Assembly: GCA_002786355.1 (NCBI GenBank)
Contig: PGCO01000004.1
Span: 29,297-93,296, forward strand
DNA length: 64,000 nt
Reading direction: 5' to 3'
Source: Sediminibacterium sp. FEMGT703S
GTDB lineage: Bacteria > Bacteroidota > Bacteroidia > Chitinophagales > Chitinophagaceae
Within the stretch, counting starts at the first letter, position 1. Each line of letters starts with the position of its first letter. A program made the position numbers and the translations under genes. Under the pieces are notes generated by a model. The model saw only the letters and a list, made by a program, of their open reading frames with translations. It searched no databases and had not been told where the DNA came from. This document shows, piece by piece, positions 15,834-25,650 of the stretch.

Positions 15834-18731
15834 CTATTGTTCAGAAGTATCTTGATTGCCAATTGCAATAAGGTAATTGAAGAGGTTTACTTCCGTAGCA
15901 AGGTTTAATTTTTTACGAAGCCTATAACGACTTATTTCTACTCCTCTTACCGAAATATTCATCAGCTGAGCTATTTCTTTGGTGGTTAGGTTCATGCGCA
16001 AATAAGCACAAAGCTTTATTTCATTATTACTGATATTAGGATGAACCAATTTAAGTGAAACAATAAAATTGCTATGAACTTTGTCGAAGTGCTTGGTAAA
16101 ATATTCCCATTCTTCGTCCAATTGTTCGTCTTCACCCAAGGTCTTGATCATTTTCTTTAATTCGGTAATAGCGTATTCGTTGTCTATTTTTTTAGTGATC
16201 TGACTTAGTTCTGTTTTTATTTTAGTGAGCAATTCCCCTTTTTTAACAAGGTGCATAGCAGAAGAAGCTAGCTCTGTATTTTTAAAATTGAGATCGGCTT
16301 CTAACTTTTCGTTTCTTAATGCAGCTAATTCGCCATCTGATTTACTGATTTCTAGTTCGTGTATATAAACCAGTTTTTGTTGTTCTTCTTCAAATCTTAA
16401 TTTTTGTTGTATAAATTTTTTCTTTTGCCAATAATATAAACCAAATAGGCCAGCAATGGCTAAGAGTCCATAAACAATATAGGCCCAAAGCGTTCTGTAC
16501 CAAGGGGCTAAAATGGTAAACTGATAACTTGATACTGCAGATTCGTTGCCTAAATTATTACGCGCTTTAACTTCAAACGTATATTTTCCGGGAGACAGAT
16601 TGGTGTATTCTTTTTCAGTTCTTTGGCTCCAAGCAGACCATGTACTTTCCAATCCTTTTAACCTAAAACTGTATTCAATATTATTTAAATAACCATGCTG
16701 AGCAGCAATGAAATCAATTTGAACACTATTAAAATCGTAATCAATGGCAGGCAGATCTAATTGATTATAATATCCGCCAAACACCATACTGTCTAAATTG
16801 CTGCCAATTTTTAAAGACCTTACTTGAACGTTTAATTGAGGGGTATTTTGTTTATATTTTTTATAATTGATATGATAGAAACCACGCTCACCACCCAAGA
16901 AAATATTGTTTTCATCTACAGGATAAATCATTTCGAAACCGCTGAGCATTTTATTTTTCAATTCAGGTATTTCTATCACTTGTGGCTGGTCACCAGATAA
17001 ATCGATGACTCCAATATTTTTTTCATGGATAAACCAGATATTTCCTTCTTTATCTTCTTTTAAATATCGAATGCTTTTGTTACCCAAAAAGTTTAAAAAG
17101 AAACCATCTAGTTCAAATAAATCACGCTCTTTATTGTATTGATAAACCCCATTAGTGCTTGCAACGGTAATTTTATTTTTAATGAGGAATATATGGTTAT
17201 TTAAAGCAGTGGGAAGTCCCTTTTTGTTATTGTAATTTGTAACCATTTTATTTGAATCAATTTTAAATACCCCATGATATGGATGAGATACCCAAGTATT
17301 TTGTTGGTTATCTACTGCAACATAGCGAGAGGATTCATTAAAATTGGGGATAGGGGATTGAGTAGGGCCGTCTATAAAGAGCAATCCCTTGTAATTACCA
17401 GCTATCATCCCGGAACGGTAAGGGATAAAGTTCCAAAAGCCAGCATAATTTGAAAACGGAATGGCGGTATTGTTTTTAATTTCAAAAGCACCTTCGTGAT
17501 GGCCTAATAATAATTTGCCATTCATTTGTTGAAGGTTCCAGTTTTGTCCACGGGTATTATTTACCAATAAAAAATTGCCTTTGCTAAAGCTGATGTCTTT
17601 GGCAGGTTGAAGGGGAACGGCAAATAGTCCATTCGAAGTACCCAAATAGAGCTGGTTGTTGTGCACCATTGCCGCATAACCCGACTCTTCGTTTAATTGG
17701 GGCGAAATATTCTTGATGGCACTGTTGTTTGCAATAAAGTCGATGCCATTGTTGAGCCCCAACCACAGGTTTTTCTCCTTATCCAAAAAAATACTTAGGA
17801 TATTATTGTTTTGTAATCCCTCTGTTCTTGTAAAATGTTGGATGATATTTCCACTATGATCAATGATGTAGACCCCTCCGTTGGTGGTAGCTAGCGCAAC
17901 CCATTCATTGTTTACACTGGTTGCAGCATAAATTCGTTCATTGGCAAAAAGTGCATTATTAGCAGAGTTGATTTTTTCTAATTGGTTTTGGCTGAGTAGG
18001 AATAACCCGTTTTTAAGGGTCGTAACTAGGGCTTTGTTTTCACCAATTGGAATAATAGCTGTTACGCCATCGGTCTTCGATAATTGAACTCCACCTGTTT
18101 CAGTACCACCTGCCCCCAGCGCCATTAGCCTATTTTTATCTAAAACGAGGAGGCCCTTTTCATAATCGTGGGCATATAAGCGGTCATTGACTGTTTCGAG
18201 GTAGGAAAACTCGCCTGGGGCCTTGAAAATGGACAGCTTTCCATTTAAAAACCTAAATATTTTATTAGATGTCCTAAAATAAACCCCTTTTTTGAACGAA
18301 ACGATATCCCAAACATCTCCAAAATTGCGATCAGCTTCAGGAATGGCATTAATTAAAGCCGTATAAACCAATTTTCCAGCATTATTGGGTAAGAAATAAC
18401 CTAATTCATCCTGACCTCCCACATAAATTTTGCCGTCTTCGCCAATGAGCACTGAACGAACAATGGTTTTATTGGGCAACGGGTATAGTTGCCATGTTTT
18501 ACCATCATAGGTTAAAAGCCCCTCATTATTGGCTAGATAAATAATGCCTTGTTTGTCTTGACGGATATCCCAGTTTTGGGCTCCGGCATTGTATTGGTTT
18601 TTAGAATAGTTGATTGTTTCGGGTAGTCCGATGGTATTCTGTGCCCCTATAGCTAGGGGTAATAAAAGGAATATGGTAATTTTTTTCAGCAATCGGTTAA
18701 AATGGTATGATGAATATAACAAAAAAATCAT
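15834..18731 (-). CDS. Membrane regulator: two-component-type beta-propeller, Y_Y_Y domain, TM helix, LuxR-type HTH
   Basis: 965 aa. The N-terminal hydrophobic segment (ITIFLLLPLAIGAQ) is an export signal. Residues 45-640 contain repeated two-component-regulator propeller units (for example DKEKNLWLGLNNGIDFI and EDKEGNIWFIHEKNIGVID). A Y_Y_Y domain follows (YSFRLKGLESTWSAWSQ; YTNLSPGKYTFEVKARN), then one membrane helix (WAYIVYGLLAIAGLFGLYYW), a coiled coil and a C-terminal LuxR/GerE HTH (LTTKEIAQLMNISVRGVEIS). There is no histidine kinase or receiver, so periplasmic glycan sensing is coupled directly to a cytosolic DNA-binding domain. It is divergent from the SusC gene and is the obvious regulator of that locus. 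Confidence 0.85.
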   Translation of the reverse strand: MIFLLYSSYHFNRLLKKITIFLLLPLAIGAQNTIGLPETINYSKNQYNAGAQNWDIRQDKQGIIYLANNEGLLTYDGKTWQLYPLPNKTIVRSVLIGEDGKIYVGGQDELGYFLPNNAGKLVYTALINAIPEADRNFGDVWDIVSFKKGVYFRTSNKIFRFLNGKLSIFKAPGEFSYLETVNDRLYAHDYEKGLLVLDKNRLMALGAGGTETGGVQLSKTDGVTAIIPIGENKALVTTLKNGLFLLSQNQLEKINSANNALFANERIYAATSVNNEWVALATTNGGVYIIDHSGNIIQHFTRTEGLQNNNILSIFLDKEKNLWLGLNNGIDFIANNSAIKNISPQLNEESGYAAMVHNNQLYLGTSNGLFAVPLQPAKDISFSKGNFLLVNNTRGQNWNLQQMNGKLLLGHHEGAFEIKNNTAIPFSNYAGFWNFIPYRSGMIAGNYKGLLFIDGPTQSPIPNFNESSRYVAVDNQQNTWVSHPYHGVFKIDSNKMVTNYNNKKGLPTALNNHIFLIKNKITVASTNGVYQYNKERDLFELDGFFLNFLGNKSIRYLKEDKEGNIWFIHEKNIGVIDLSGDQPQVIEIPELKNKMLSGFEMIYPVDENNIFLGGERGFYHINYKKYKQNTPQLNVQVRSLKIGSNLDSMVFGGYYNQLDLPAIDYDFNSVQIDFIAAQHGYLNNIEYSFRLKGLESTWSAWSQRTEKEYTNLSPGKYTFEVKARNNLGNESAVSSYQFTILAPWYRTLWAYIVYGLLAIAGLFGLYYWQKKKFIQQKLRFEEEQQKLVYIHELEISKSDGELAALRNEKLEADLNFKNTELASSAMHLVKKGELLTKIKTELSQITKKIDNEYAITELKKMIKTLGEDEQLDEEWEYFTKHFDKVHSNFIVSLKLVHPNISNNEIKLCAYLRMNLTTKEIAQLMNISVRGVEISRYRLRKKLNLATEVNLFNYLIAIGNQDTSEQ

Positions 18732-18800
18732 GATGTAGTTTTGATGTAGTACATTTTACTATAAATCAATGAATTAGAAATGATGATGTAGTAATGTAGG
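18731..18800 (+). promoter_or_regulatory. Iterated TGATGTAGT direct repeats between regulator and susC
   Basis: TGATGTAGT occurs exactly at 18731-18739, 18742-18750 and 18784-18792, with a weaker TAATGTAGG at 18792-18800. The first two are 11 bases apart and the third 42 bases further, both near whole helical turns. They fill the divergent intergenic region next to the regulator start codon. They are candidate binding sites for the LuxR-type regulator, possibly auto-regulatory. Confidence 0.45.
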
Positions 18801-18885
18801 GGCAAGTTATTCTTTGGGTGAAGTAGCATGAAATATTTTTAGGTTGTTAAAACGACTGCATTTCATTCACCAAAAAGCTTGCATT

Positions 18886-21800
18886 ATGAGATTAAGATTT
18901 CTACTGCTATGCCTCCTATTTATTATGGGTGGTTTTCTACAGCAGGTAGCTGCGCAGCAAATAGCTGTAAGCGGTAAAGTAACCAATAAAAGTACAGGCG
19001 AAGCGCTGGCCGGCGCCTCGGTAGTTGTTCAGGGTACACAAAATGCTACCCAAACCAACGCCCAAGGTCAGTTTACCATCAATGTTGCCAAAGGCGCAGT
19101 GGTGGTTGTTTCATTTGAGGGGTTCGAATCTGTAAAAAACACCATCAATGGACCTACAACACTAGGTATCGCGTTGGAGTTGAGTACAGCAAGTACCCTT
19201 AATGATGTAATTGTAATTGGTTATGGTACCAGAAAAATCACCAAGGTTTCAGGTGCCATTTCAACTGTAAAAAGTGAAGACATCGAAAAATTGAAGCCCG
19301 TAAGAACAGAAGAAGCCCTTCAGGGTAGAGCTTCAGGGGTAAATGTGATTCAAAGTGGTACACCGGGGTCTAAGCCAACTGTATTAGTAAGAGGTATTCC
19401 TTCTTTCTCTGGTACAGACCCAATGGTTATTATAGACGGGGTTCCACAAACACTTACCGATTTTAACGCTATTAATGCGGCCGATATAGAGTCGATCAAC
19501 GTATTAAAAGATGCAGCGGCAACTGCTATTTATGGTGTTAAAGGGGGTAACGGGGTAATTGTGGTAACCACTAAGTCTGGACGCAAAAACCAAAAAACAG
19601 ATATCACCATCAATGGTAACTATGGCGTACAAAATGTAATCAATACCATTGGTGTGTTGAATGCTTCAGAATATGCTGCCATCATCAATGAAGGAAGTAC
19701 TGTAGCAGGTGGACCGGTTGTGTTTTCAGATTTAAGTAAGGTAGGGGTTGGAACCAACTGGCAAAATCAAGTATTTAGAGATGCTTCTTTTCAAACGCAT
19801 TCAGTTGCGGCAAGAGGCGGAAGCGATAAAATGACTTATTTCTTAAGTGGAGGTTTTGTAGACCAAGGTGGAATTGTAGGGGGAGATGGAAAGAGCCGCT
19901 TTACTCGTGGCAACTTTACTGCCAACTTAAATTTCGATTTAAGCTCTAAAGTAAAATTGTTGATTAACACTACCGCAGTAACATTATCTGGTAGAGGTGT
20001 TCAGGAAAATTCTTTCAACTCTATCATTGGTAGTGCCATCAATTTTGATCCAACTGTTCCAGTGTTAAATACAGTTCCTAATACGGTGGGTCAATTTGGT
20101 TTTAGTAATTTATTGTTATCGGAGATTTATAATCCCCTTACTAAACTAGAAAACACGTACAATAAAAACACTGGTACTAAACTTTACGGAAAGTTTGAAT
20201 TACAGTACGATGTGATGAAAGACCTTAAATTGACTACTCGTTTTGGTTATACTAAATACGATGGCAATGCAAAAGGCTTTAATCCATTGGTGTTTTATGG
20301 TCCTCAAAACGTAGATAACTCTATGAATGCAGACGGATCAACAGTTGCAGGAAGATTCAATACGGTATCTCATGAAAAGACCAGCAACTTTAACTGGACT
20401 TGGGAAACCTACGCAAACTATAATTTCAAGATCAAAAAAGATCATGAGTTCGAGACCGTAGTAGGTATGGCTGTTGCAAAAGTATCGGGTAACGCAGCAG
20501 GTGCAAGCAGACAAGATGTTCCTTTTAACTCATGGGATTTTGCAGATTTTACTGCAGCTACTGGTAATAATAATGCTACCAATAGCAATGCCATCAATGG
20601 ATATTACTATCAATATTTCAGAAGAAACCTCAGTTATTTTGGACGTGTTAACTACGATTTTCAAGATAAGTATTTGGCTTCTTTAACTTTAAGAAGAGAC
20701 GGCTCTTACGCATTTGGTTCTGAGAACCGTTTTGCTAACTTCTTATCTGGTTCTGCTGGATGGGTTGTTTCTAATGAGTCTTTCTTTAAATCTAAAGTGG
20801 TTGACTATTTAAAGATTCGTGGTAGCTATGGTTCAATCGGAAATGAGAATGTAAATCCTCAATTTGTTTCTATTGTTACGGGTGGTCCTAGTTATGGTCC
20901 TACTGCTAATAGTAATGGATACACTTTTGGTGATGTATTTTATCCTGGTTCAACTGTAGCATCTGCTGCAAACAATGCATTGCGTTGGGAAAAACAATTG
21001 CAAGCGAACTTTGGATTTGATGCGGCATTCTTAAATAAGAAACTAAATATCACTGTAGATTATTTCCAGAAAAATGTAAGTGGATTATTATTTACTCCAT
21101 CTGCTTCCATGTATTTGGGTACAGTGCCAATTCCAACTGCGAATATTGGATCTACCAGAACACGTGGATTAGATTTAAGCATTGGATACAACGATATTTT
21201 TGGAAAGAACTTGAAGTTCTCATCTACTATTACATTTACTACAGCTAAGAATGAAGTAACTGCAACCAATGATGATGGAACTGCTAGAATTTTAGGCGGA
21301 TTTTATTTTAATGGACAAAGCCAAAATGTTACCGTATTTGAAAAAGGAGCAACACCTGGTTATTTCTTTGGATACAGAACATTGGGAATATTTCAAAATG
21401 CAGCAGATATTGCTAAAGCACCTACACAGCCTGGAGCAGTACCTGGTGATATTCAATTTGCAGACATCAATGGAGATGGTGTGATTAACGCAGATGACCG
21501 CACCAAAATTGGCGATCCATTCCCAACCTTTACCATGGGTTGGAATTTAAACCTAGACTACAAGAATTTTGACTTCAATATGTTTACTTATGCATCTGTA
21601 GGCAATGATATATACAAAGCTTATGAGCGTAATGCCAACTTTTCTAATAAGTCAAGAGAAGTGCTAGGACGTTGGACTGGCGAAGGTTCTACCAACGATG
21701 CAAGATTCCCACGTTATTCATTTACCGATGCAAACAGCAATATTCGCGTAAGTGATCGTTATGTTGAAGATGGTTCTTTTATAAAGATTAAGAATATCCA

Positions 21801-22005
21801 ATTAGGATACACATTCACATCTTCTACTGTTAAAAAAGCGTTCAGCAGATTAAGGGTTTATGTACAAGTAAGAAATGCCTTCACTTTTACCAAGTACTCT
21901 GGATTTGATCCTGAAATAGCGGGAGGAATTTTAGATACAGGTATTGATCGTGGTGCATATCCACAAGCAAGAACCTTCTCTTTAGGATTAGACATTAAAC
22001 TCTAA
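18886..22005 (+). CDS. SusC-like TonB-dependent outer-membrane receptor
   Basis: About 1039 aa from the ATG at 18886, where a proper signal peptide begins (MRLRFLLLCLLFIMGG). The upstream ATG at 18844 adds 14 residues that do not look like an export signal. After the signal comes a carboxypeptidase-regulatory-like beta-sandwich (ISVSGKVT-type; here IAVSGKVTNKSTGEALAGAS). It is followed by the SusC-type DVIVIGYGT segment, a plug domain (VLVRGIPSF, VIIDGVPQ, NVLKDAAATAIYGVKGGNGVI) and a long beta-barrel ending in an aromatic-rich strand (ARTFSLGLDIKL). It imports oligosaccharides together with the SusD partner encoded 18 bases downstream. Confidence 0.93.
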   Translation: MRLRFLLLCLLFIMGGFLQQVAAQQIAVSGKVTNKSTGEALAGASVVVQGTQNATQTNAQGQFTINVAKGAVVVVSFEGFESVKNTINGPTTLGIALELSTASTLNDVIVIGYGTRKITKVSGAISTVKSEDIEKLKPVRTEEALQGRASGVNVIQSGTPGSKPTVLVRGIPSFSGTDPMVIIDGVPQTLTDFNAINAADIESINVLKDAAATAIYGVKGGNGVIVVTTKSGRKNQKTDITINGNYGVQNVINTIGVLNASEYAAIINEGSTVAGGPVVFSDLSKVGVGTNWQNQVFRDASFQTHSVAARGGSDKMTYFLSGGFVDQGGIVGGDGKSRFTRGNFTANLNFDLSSKVKLLINTTAVTLSGRGVQENSFNSIIGSAINFDPTVPVLNTVPNTVGQFGFSNLLLSEIYNPLTKLENTYNKNTGTKLYGKFELQYDVMKDLKLTTRFGYTKYDGNAKGFNPLVFYGPQNVDNSMNADGSTVAGRFNTVSHEKTSNFNWTWETYANYNFKIKKDHEFETVVGMAVAKVSGNAAGASRQDVPFNSWDFADFTAATGNNNATNSNAINGYYYQYFRRNLSYFGRVNYDFQDKYLASLTLRRDGSYAFGSENRFANFLSGSAGWVVSNESFFKSKVVDYLKIRGSYGSIGNENVNPQFVSIVTGGPSYGPTANSNGYTFGDVFYPGSTVASAANNALRWEKQLQANFGFDAAFLNKKLNITVDYFQKNVSGLLFTPSASMYLGTVPIPTANIGSTRTRGLDLSIGYNDIFGKNLKFSSTITFTTAKNEVTATNDDGTARILGGFYFNGQSQNVTVFEKGATPGYFFGYRTLGIFQNAADIAKAPTQPGAVPGDIQFADINGDGVINADDRTKIGDPFPTFTMGWNLNLDYKNFDFNMFTYASVGNDIYKAYERNANFSNKSREVLGRWTGEGSTNDARFPRYSFTDANSNIRVSDRYVEDGSFIKIKNIQLGYTFTSSTVKKAFSRLRVYVQVRNAFTFTKYSGFDPEIAGGILDTGIDRGAYPQARTFSLGLDIKL

Positions 22006-22023
22006 CGAAAACAAATTACAACA

Positions 22024-23535
22024 ATGAAAAAGTTCAACTATACTATCCTAAGCTTGGCCATGGTTTCCATGCTTAGTGTCTCCTGCAAAAAGTGGGTAGA
22101 CTACGATCCAAAAGAAGATTTCATCATCACTGAAAAAGAATACCTACGCTCAGAATCTGATTACAGAACGATGGCAGTGAGTGTTTACACACCATTACAA
22201 TGGTTAAATCAAGCCGTAGTAGTAGGAGAAATTGCATCGGATAATGCAGTAGCTGGTGGCGAAAATGCATCTGACGTATTAAGCTTACAACAAATAGACG
22301 ACTACACGCATACGCCTATTAATAGCACTTTGCAAGAATTATGGGTAAGTGCTTACGAAGGTATTAACCGTGCCAATTACATGACACAGTATAAGACTAC
22401 CAACCTTGCTGGAGCAACGGTAAATTTTGCTGGTAAAGAAGCATTATATGGAGAAATTCATTTCTTAAGAGCTTACTACTATTTCACATTAGTAAAGTTT
22501 TTTGGAGATGTGCCATTATTTGTAGACAGACGTTTGGGATTAACCGATTCAAAATCTTTGAAGCGCGCACCTAAAGCCGATGTATACAAGCAAATTGAAA
22601 CAGACCTAACTACAGCGGTTGCGGCATTGCCAGCGGTACAAGTTCAAAAAGGAAGAATTACCAAATATGCAGCACAAGCCTTATTGGGTAAGGTTTATTT
22701 ATACCAGAATAAATTTACAGAAGCAGCCACTACACTAGAATCAGTGATTACTTCTAATGCATTTTCATTGGTATCCAACTTTGGTTCAATGTTTTTAGCT
22801 TCTGGCGAAAACGGTCCAGAGTCTGTATTTGAAATTCAGTACAGCAACAACTCACCTTATTATAACTGGGGTGGAGCAACAAGGGGTCAAGGAAACTATG
22901 CGGTACAACAGTGTGGTGTAAGGGGATTAAACGGAACTGCGGCCATGCCTTATGCGGCTGGTTGGAGCACCAATTTACCAACTACCAATTTGGCATCTGC
23001 TTATACTGCAGGAGACCAAAGAAAGGATGTAACCGTCTTAGATATTGAAGCGTATAAGAATGCTAATCCAAGTTTTAATATCACTTACCAAGTAGCGCCT
23101 TACAAGAATACAGGATTATATAACCAAAAGTATTTGCCACGTAAGGGTGAAACATCTGGTCAAATTGAATTGAACTACACCAATAATTTCCGCATCATTC
23201 GTTTTTCAGATGTGTTATTAATGGCAGCAGAAGCGTTCAATAGATCAGCAGCACCAAACGATGCCAAAGCATTGTCTTATTTAAACAGAGTAAGAGAACG
23301 AGCATTTGGTAATAACAGCAATAATTTTTCTGGAGCGGGAACTGCATTAAGAGATGCTATTTGGAATGAGCGCAGATTAGAACTAGCGATGGAGGGAGAT
23401 CGTTTCTTCGACTTAGTAAGAACAGGACAAGCAGCAGCTAGAATGACTGGATTTAGAGTGGGCAAGCACGAAGTATTTCCTATACCTCAGCAAGAAGTGG
23501 AAATTTCAGGCTTACCACAAAACAGCGGCTATTAA
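22024..23535 (+). CDS. SusD/RagB-like glycan-binding lipoprotein
   Basis: 503 aa. A type II signal (MKKFNYTILSLAMVSMLSVSC) makes it a surface lipoprotein. The alpha-helical tetratricopeptide-like core typical of SusD follows, with ALYGEIHFLRAYYYFTLVKF and the FGDVPLF segment near residue 160. The C-terminal signature FRIIRFSDVLLMAAEAFNR, LNRVRERAFG and IWNERRLELAMEGDRFFDLV is present. It caps the SusC barrel and binds the glycan at the cell surface. The PUL context with two GH16 enzymes suggests beta-1,3- or mixed-linkage glucan. Confidence 0.93.
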   Translation: MKKFNYTILSLAMVSMLSVSCKKWVDYDPKEDFIITEKEYLRSESDYRTMAVSVYTPLQWLNQAVVVGEIASDNAVAGGENASDVLSLQQIDDYTHTPINSTLQELWVSAYEGINRANYMTQYKTTNLAGATVNFAGKEALYGEIHFLRAYYYFTLVKFFGDVPLFVDRRLGLTDSKSLKRAPKADVYKQIETDLTTAVAALPAVQVQKGRITKYAAQALLGKVYLYQNKFTEAATTLESVITSNAFSLVSNFGSMFLASGENGPESVFEIQYSNNSPYYNWGGATRGQGNYAVQQCGVRGLNGTAAMPYAAGWSTNLPTTNLASAYTAGDQRKDVTVLDIEAYKNANPSFNITYQVAPYKNTGLYNQKYLPRKGETSGQIELNYTNNFRIIRFSDVLLMAAEAFNRSAAPNDAKALSYLNRVRERAFGNNSNNFSGAGTALRDAIWNERRLELAMEGDRFFDLVRTGQAAARMTGFRVGKHEVFPIPQQEVEISGLPQNSGY

Positions 23536-23556
23536 TCAACCCACAAAAAAAATGAT

Positions 23557-25632
23557 ATGAAATCAATAAAATTTTTATTCAGCGCAGTACTGGTGGGATT
23601 GCTTTTCACCGGCTGTACCAAAAAGGAGTTTACAGATACTTCTTTTGTAGAAGGGGCAAGCGTTCCAGATAAATTGAGCGCTTTGTTTACCATTACCCAA
23701 GACAATACTGGTTTAGTAACCATTACTCCAAATGGAGAAGGTGCTATTTCTTATGATGTATTTTATGGCGATGCTACTACCGCACCAGCAAAAGTTACTG
23801 CGGGAAAGAGTACTACCCATGTGTACAGAGAAGGGGTATACAATGTTAAGTTGGTAGCCTATAATGTATCAGGAAAAACAACTGAAAGAACACAGCAGTT
23901 AACCGTTACATTCAGGGCACCTGAAAATGTGGAAGCCACAGTAGATATAGATCCTAGCAATAACTTTAAAGTAAACGTTGGAGCAAAAGCTACTTACGAA
24001 ACTTTTTTCCAAGTGTTTTTTGGAGATGTACCGAATGAAGTGCCTACTAATTTTAATGAAGGACAAACTGTAAGTAAAGTTTATGCAAGAACAGGAACCT
24101 ATACTGTAAGAGTAGTAGCATTAAGTGGAGGTGCTGCAAAAACAGAAGTAACTAAAACCGTTACCATTGTAGATCCAGTTTTATTACCAGTGACTTTTGA
24201 ATCACCTACTTTAAATTATCAGTTCAGCAATTTTGATGGCGGTAATTCAAGTGTGATTGATAACCCACACAAAACAGGTATTAATACCAGTAACAGAGTG
24301 GGTAGAATGATTAAAGGAGCAGGACAGCCATGGGGTGGATCGGTAATGCCGTTGAGCGCACCTATCGACTTCAGTACAAACAAGGTTTTCCGAATGAAAG
24401 TGTATTCACCAAGAGTGGGTGCAAAAGTATTATTGAAAGTAGAAAACGCAGGCAATGGCGCTATCAATTTTGAAAGAGAGCGTACCACAACTGTAGCCAA
24501 TGCATGGGAAGAAATTGGATTCGATTTCAGCACCATCAATACGGCCAATGTTTATAATAATATCGTGTTGATATTTGAATTAGGCACGGTAGGAGACGGT
24601 TCACCTAATTTCACTTTCTTATTTGATGATATTCGTTTGGCCGCAACTATGCCAACCAATCAAATAGATTGGCCAGTTAATTTTGATGTGGCAGGAACCA
24701 ATTATACCGTAACTGATTTTGGAGACAATTTTTCAGAATTAGTGAATGATCCAACCAATGCAGCCAATAAGGTAATGAAGACCACCAAGCCAAACGGTGC
24801 TCAAACATGGGCTGGTACTACTATTGGAACGCCTAGTGGTTTTGCAAGAGCATTGCCAATTAATGCTACCACATCACAAATGAGTGTAAGGGTTTACTCT
24901 CCGGCAGCGGGTTTAAAAATCAGGTTAAAAATTGAAGATACAGCTGATGGAACTAAATCTGTAGAAACAGAAGCAACTACCACTGCAGCCAATACATGGG
25001 AAACTTTGATTTTCGATTTTGCCAATCATGTAGCAGGAACAGCAGCGATGAATGCCACTTATCGTTACGATAAAGCATCAATCTTCTTTGATTTTGGAAC
25101 AGCGGGTAATGGAAAAGTGTTTTATTGGGATGATGTACAATACTTAAGTACCAATGTGGTAGTAGGTGTTGGATTGCCTTTGAATTTTGAAAATGGAGCG
25201 CTTACTTACACATTCACCAACTTTGATGGAGGTGGAGCAACCGTTATTGATAATCCACATAAAACAGGAATCAATACCAGCAATAGAGTGGGTAGAATGA
25301 TTAAGAGTGCAGGCCAGCCATGGGGAGGTTCATTTATTGAATTAGGAGGTCCAATTGATTTTACTAAGAAGACCTTTAAAATGAAAGTATATTCTCCAAG
25401 AGTAGGGGCTAAAGTATTGTTGAAAGTAGAAAATGCCACCAATGGAGCATTAAACTTTGAAAGAGAAGTAACTACCACTGTAGCAAACGGATGGGAAGAA
25501 TTGACTTTTGATTACAGTGCTATTAATACATCCAACAGCTACCATAAAATCGTATTGATTTTTGAATTGGGAACCGTAGGAGATGGCGGCAGTAATTTCA
25601 CTTTCTATTTTGACGATATCAACCTTTTTTAA
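23557..25632 (+). CDS. Surface lipoprotein with PKD-like domains and three repeated binding modules (SusE/F position)
   Basis: 691 aa with lipoprotein signal MKSIKFLFSAVLVGLLFTGC. Two PKD/Ig-like domains occupy about 35-205 (ISYDVFYGDATTAPAKV, TYETFFQVFFGDVP). Three modules of about 150 residues follow, starting near 209, 370 and 540. Modules 1 and 3 are almost identical (both contain NPHKTGINTSNRVGRMIK and YSPRVGAKVLLKVEN), while module 2 is diverged. Each ends with an FDD- or WDD-type strand, as in carbohydrate-binding beta-sandwich modules. Position behind SusD implies a surface glycan-binding protein. No enzyme motif is seen. The binding role is inferred. Confidence 0.78.
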   Translation: MKSIKFLFSAVLVGLLFTGCTKKEFTDTSFVEGASVPDKLSALFTITQDNTGLVTITPNGEGAISYDVFYGDATTAPAKVTAGKSTTHVYREGVYNVKLVAYNVSGKTTERTQQLTVTFRAPENVEATVDIDPSNNFKVNVGAKATYETFFQVFFGDVPNEVPTNFNEGQTVSKVYARTGTYTVRVVALSGGAAKTEVTKTVTIVDPVLLPVTFESPTLNYQFSNFDGGNSSVIDNPHKTGINTSNRVGRMIKGAGQPWGGSVMPLSAPIDFSTNKVFRMKVYSPRVGAKVLLKVENAGNGAINFERERTTTVANAWEEIGFDFSTINTANVYNNIVLIFELGTVGDGSPNFTFLFDDIRLAATMPTNQIDWPVNFDVAGTNYTVTDFGDNFSELVNDPTNAANKVMKTTKPNGAQTWAGTTIGTPSGFARALPINATTSQMSVRVYSPAAGLKIRLKIEDTADGTKSVETEATTTAANTWETLIFDFANHVAGTAAMNATYRYDKASIFFDFGTAGNGKVFYWDDVQYLSTNVVVGVGLPLNFENGALTYTFTNFDGGGATVIDNPHKTGINTSNRVGRMIKSAGQPWGGSFIELGGPIDFTKKTFKMKVYSPRVGAKVLLKVENATNGALNFEREVTTTVANGWEELTFDYSAINTSNSYHKIVLIFELGTVGDGGSNFTFYFDDINLF
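24184..25629 (+). repeat. Intragenic tandem module duplication
   Basis: Bases 24184-24642 and 25174-25629 encode nearly the same 150-residue module. The diverged copy between them (about 24664-25146) shares only the overall pattern. The outer copies are more alike than either is to the middle one, so the present form probably arose by recent duplication or gene conversion. Confidence 0.75.
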
Positions 25633-25650
25633 TTGAATAAAACGAGCAAT

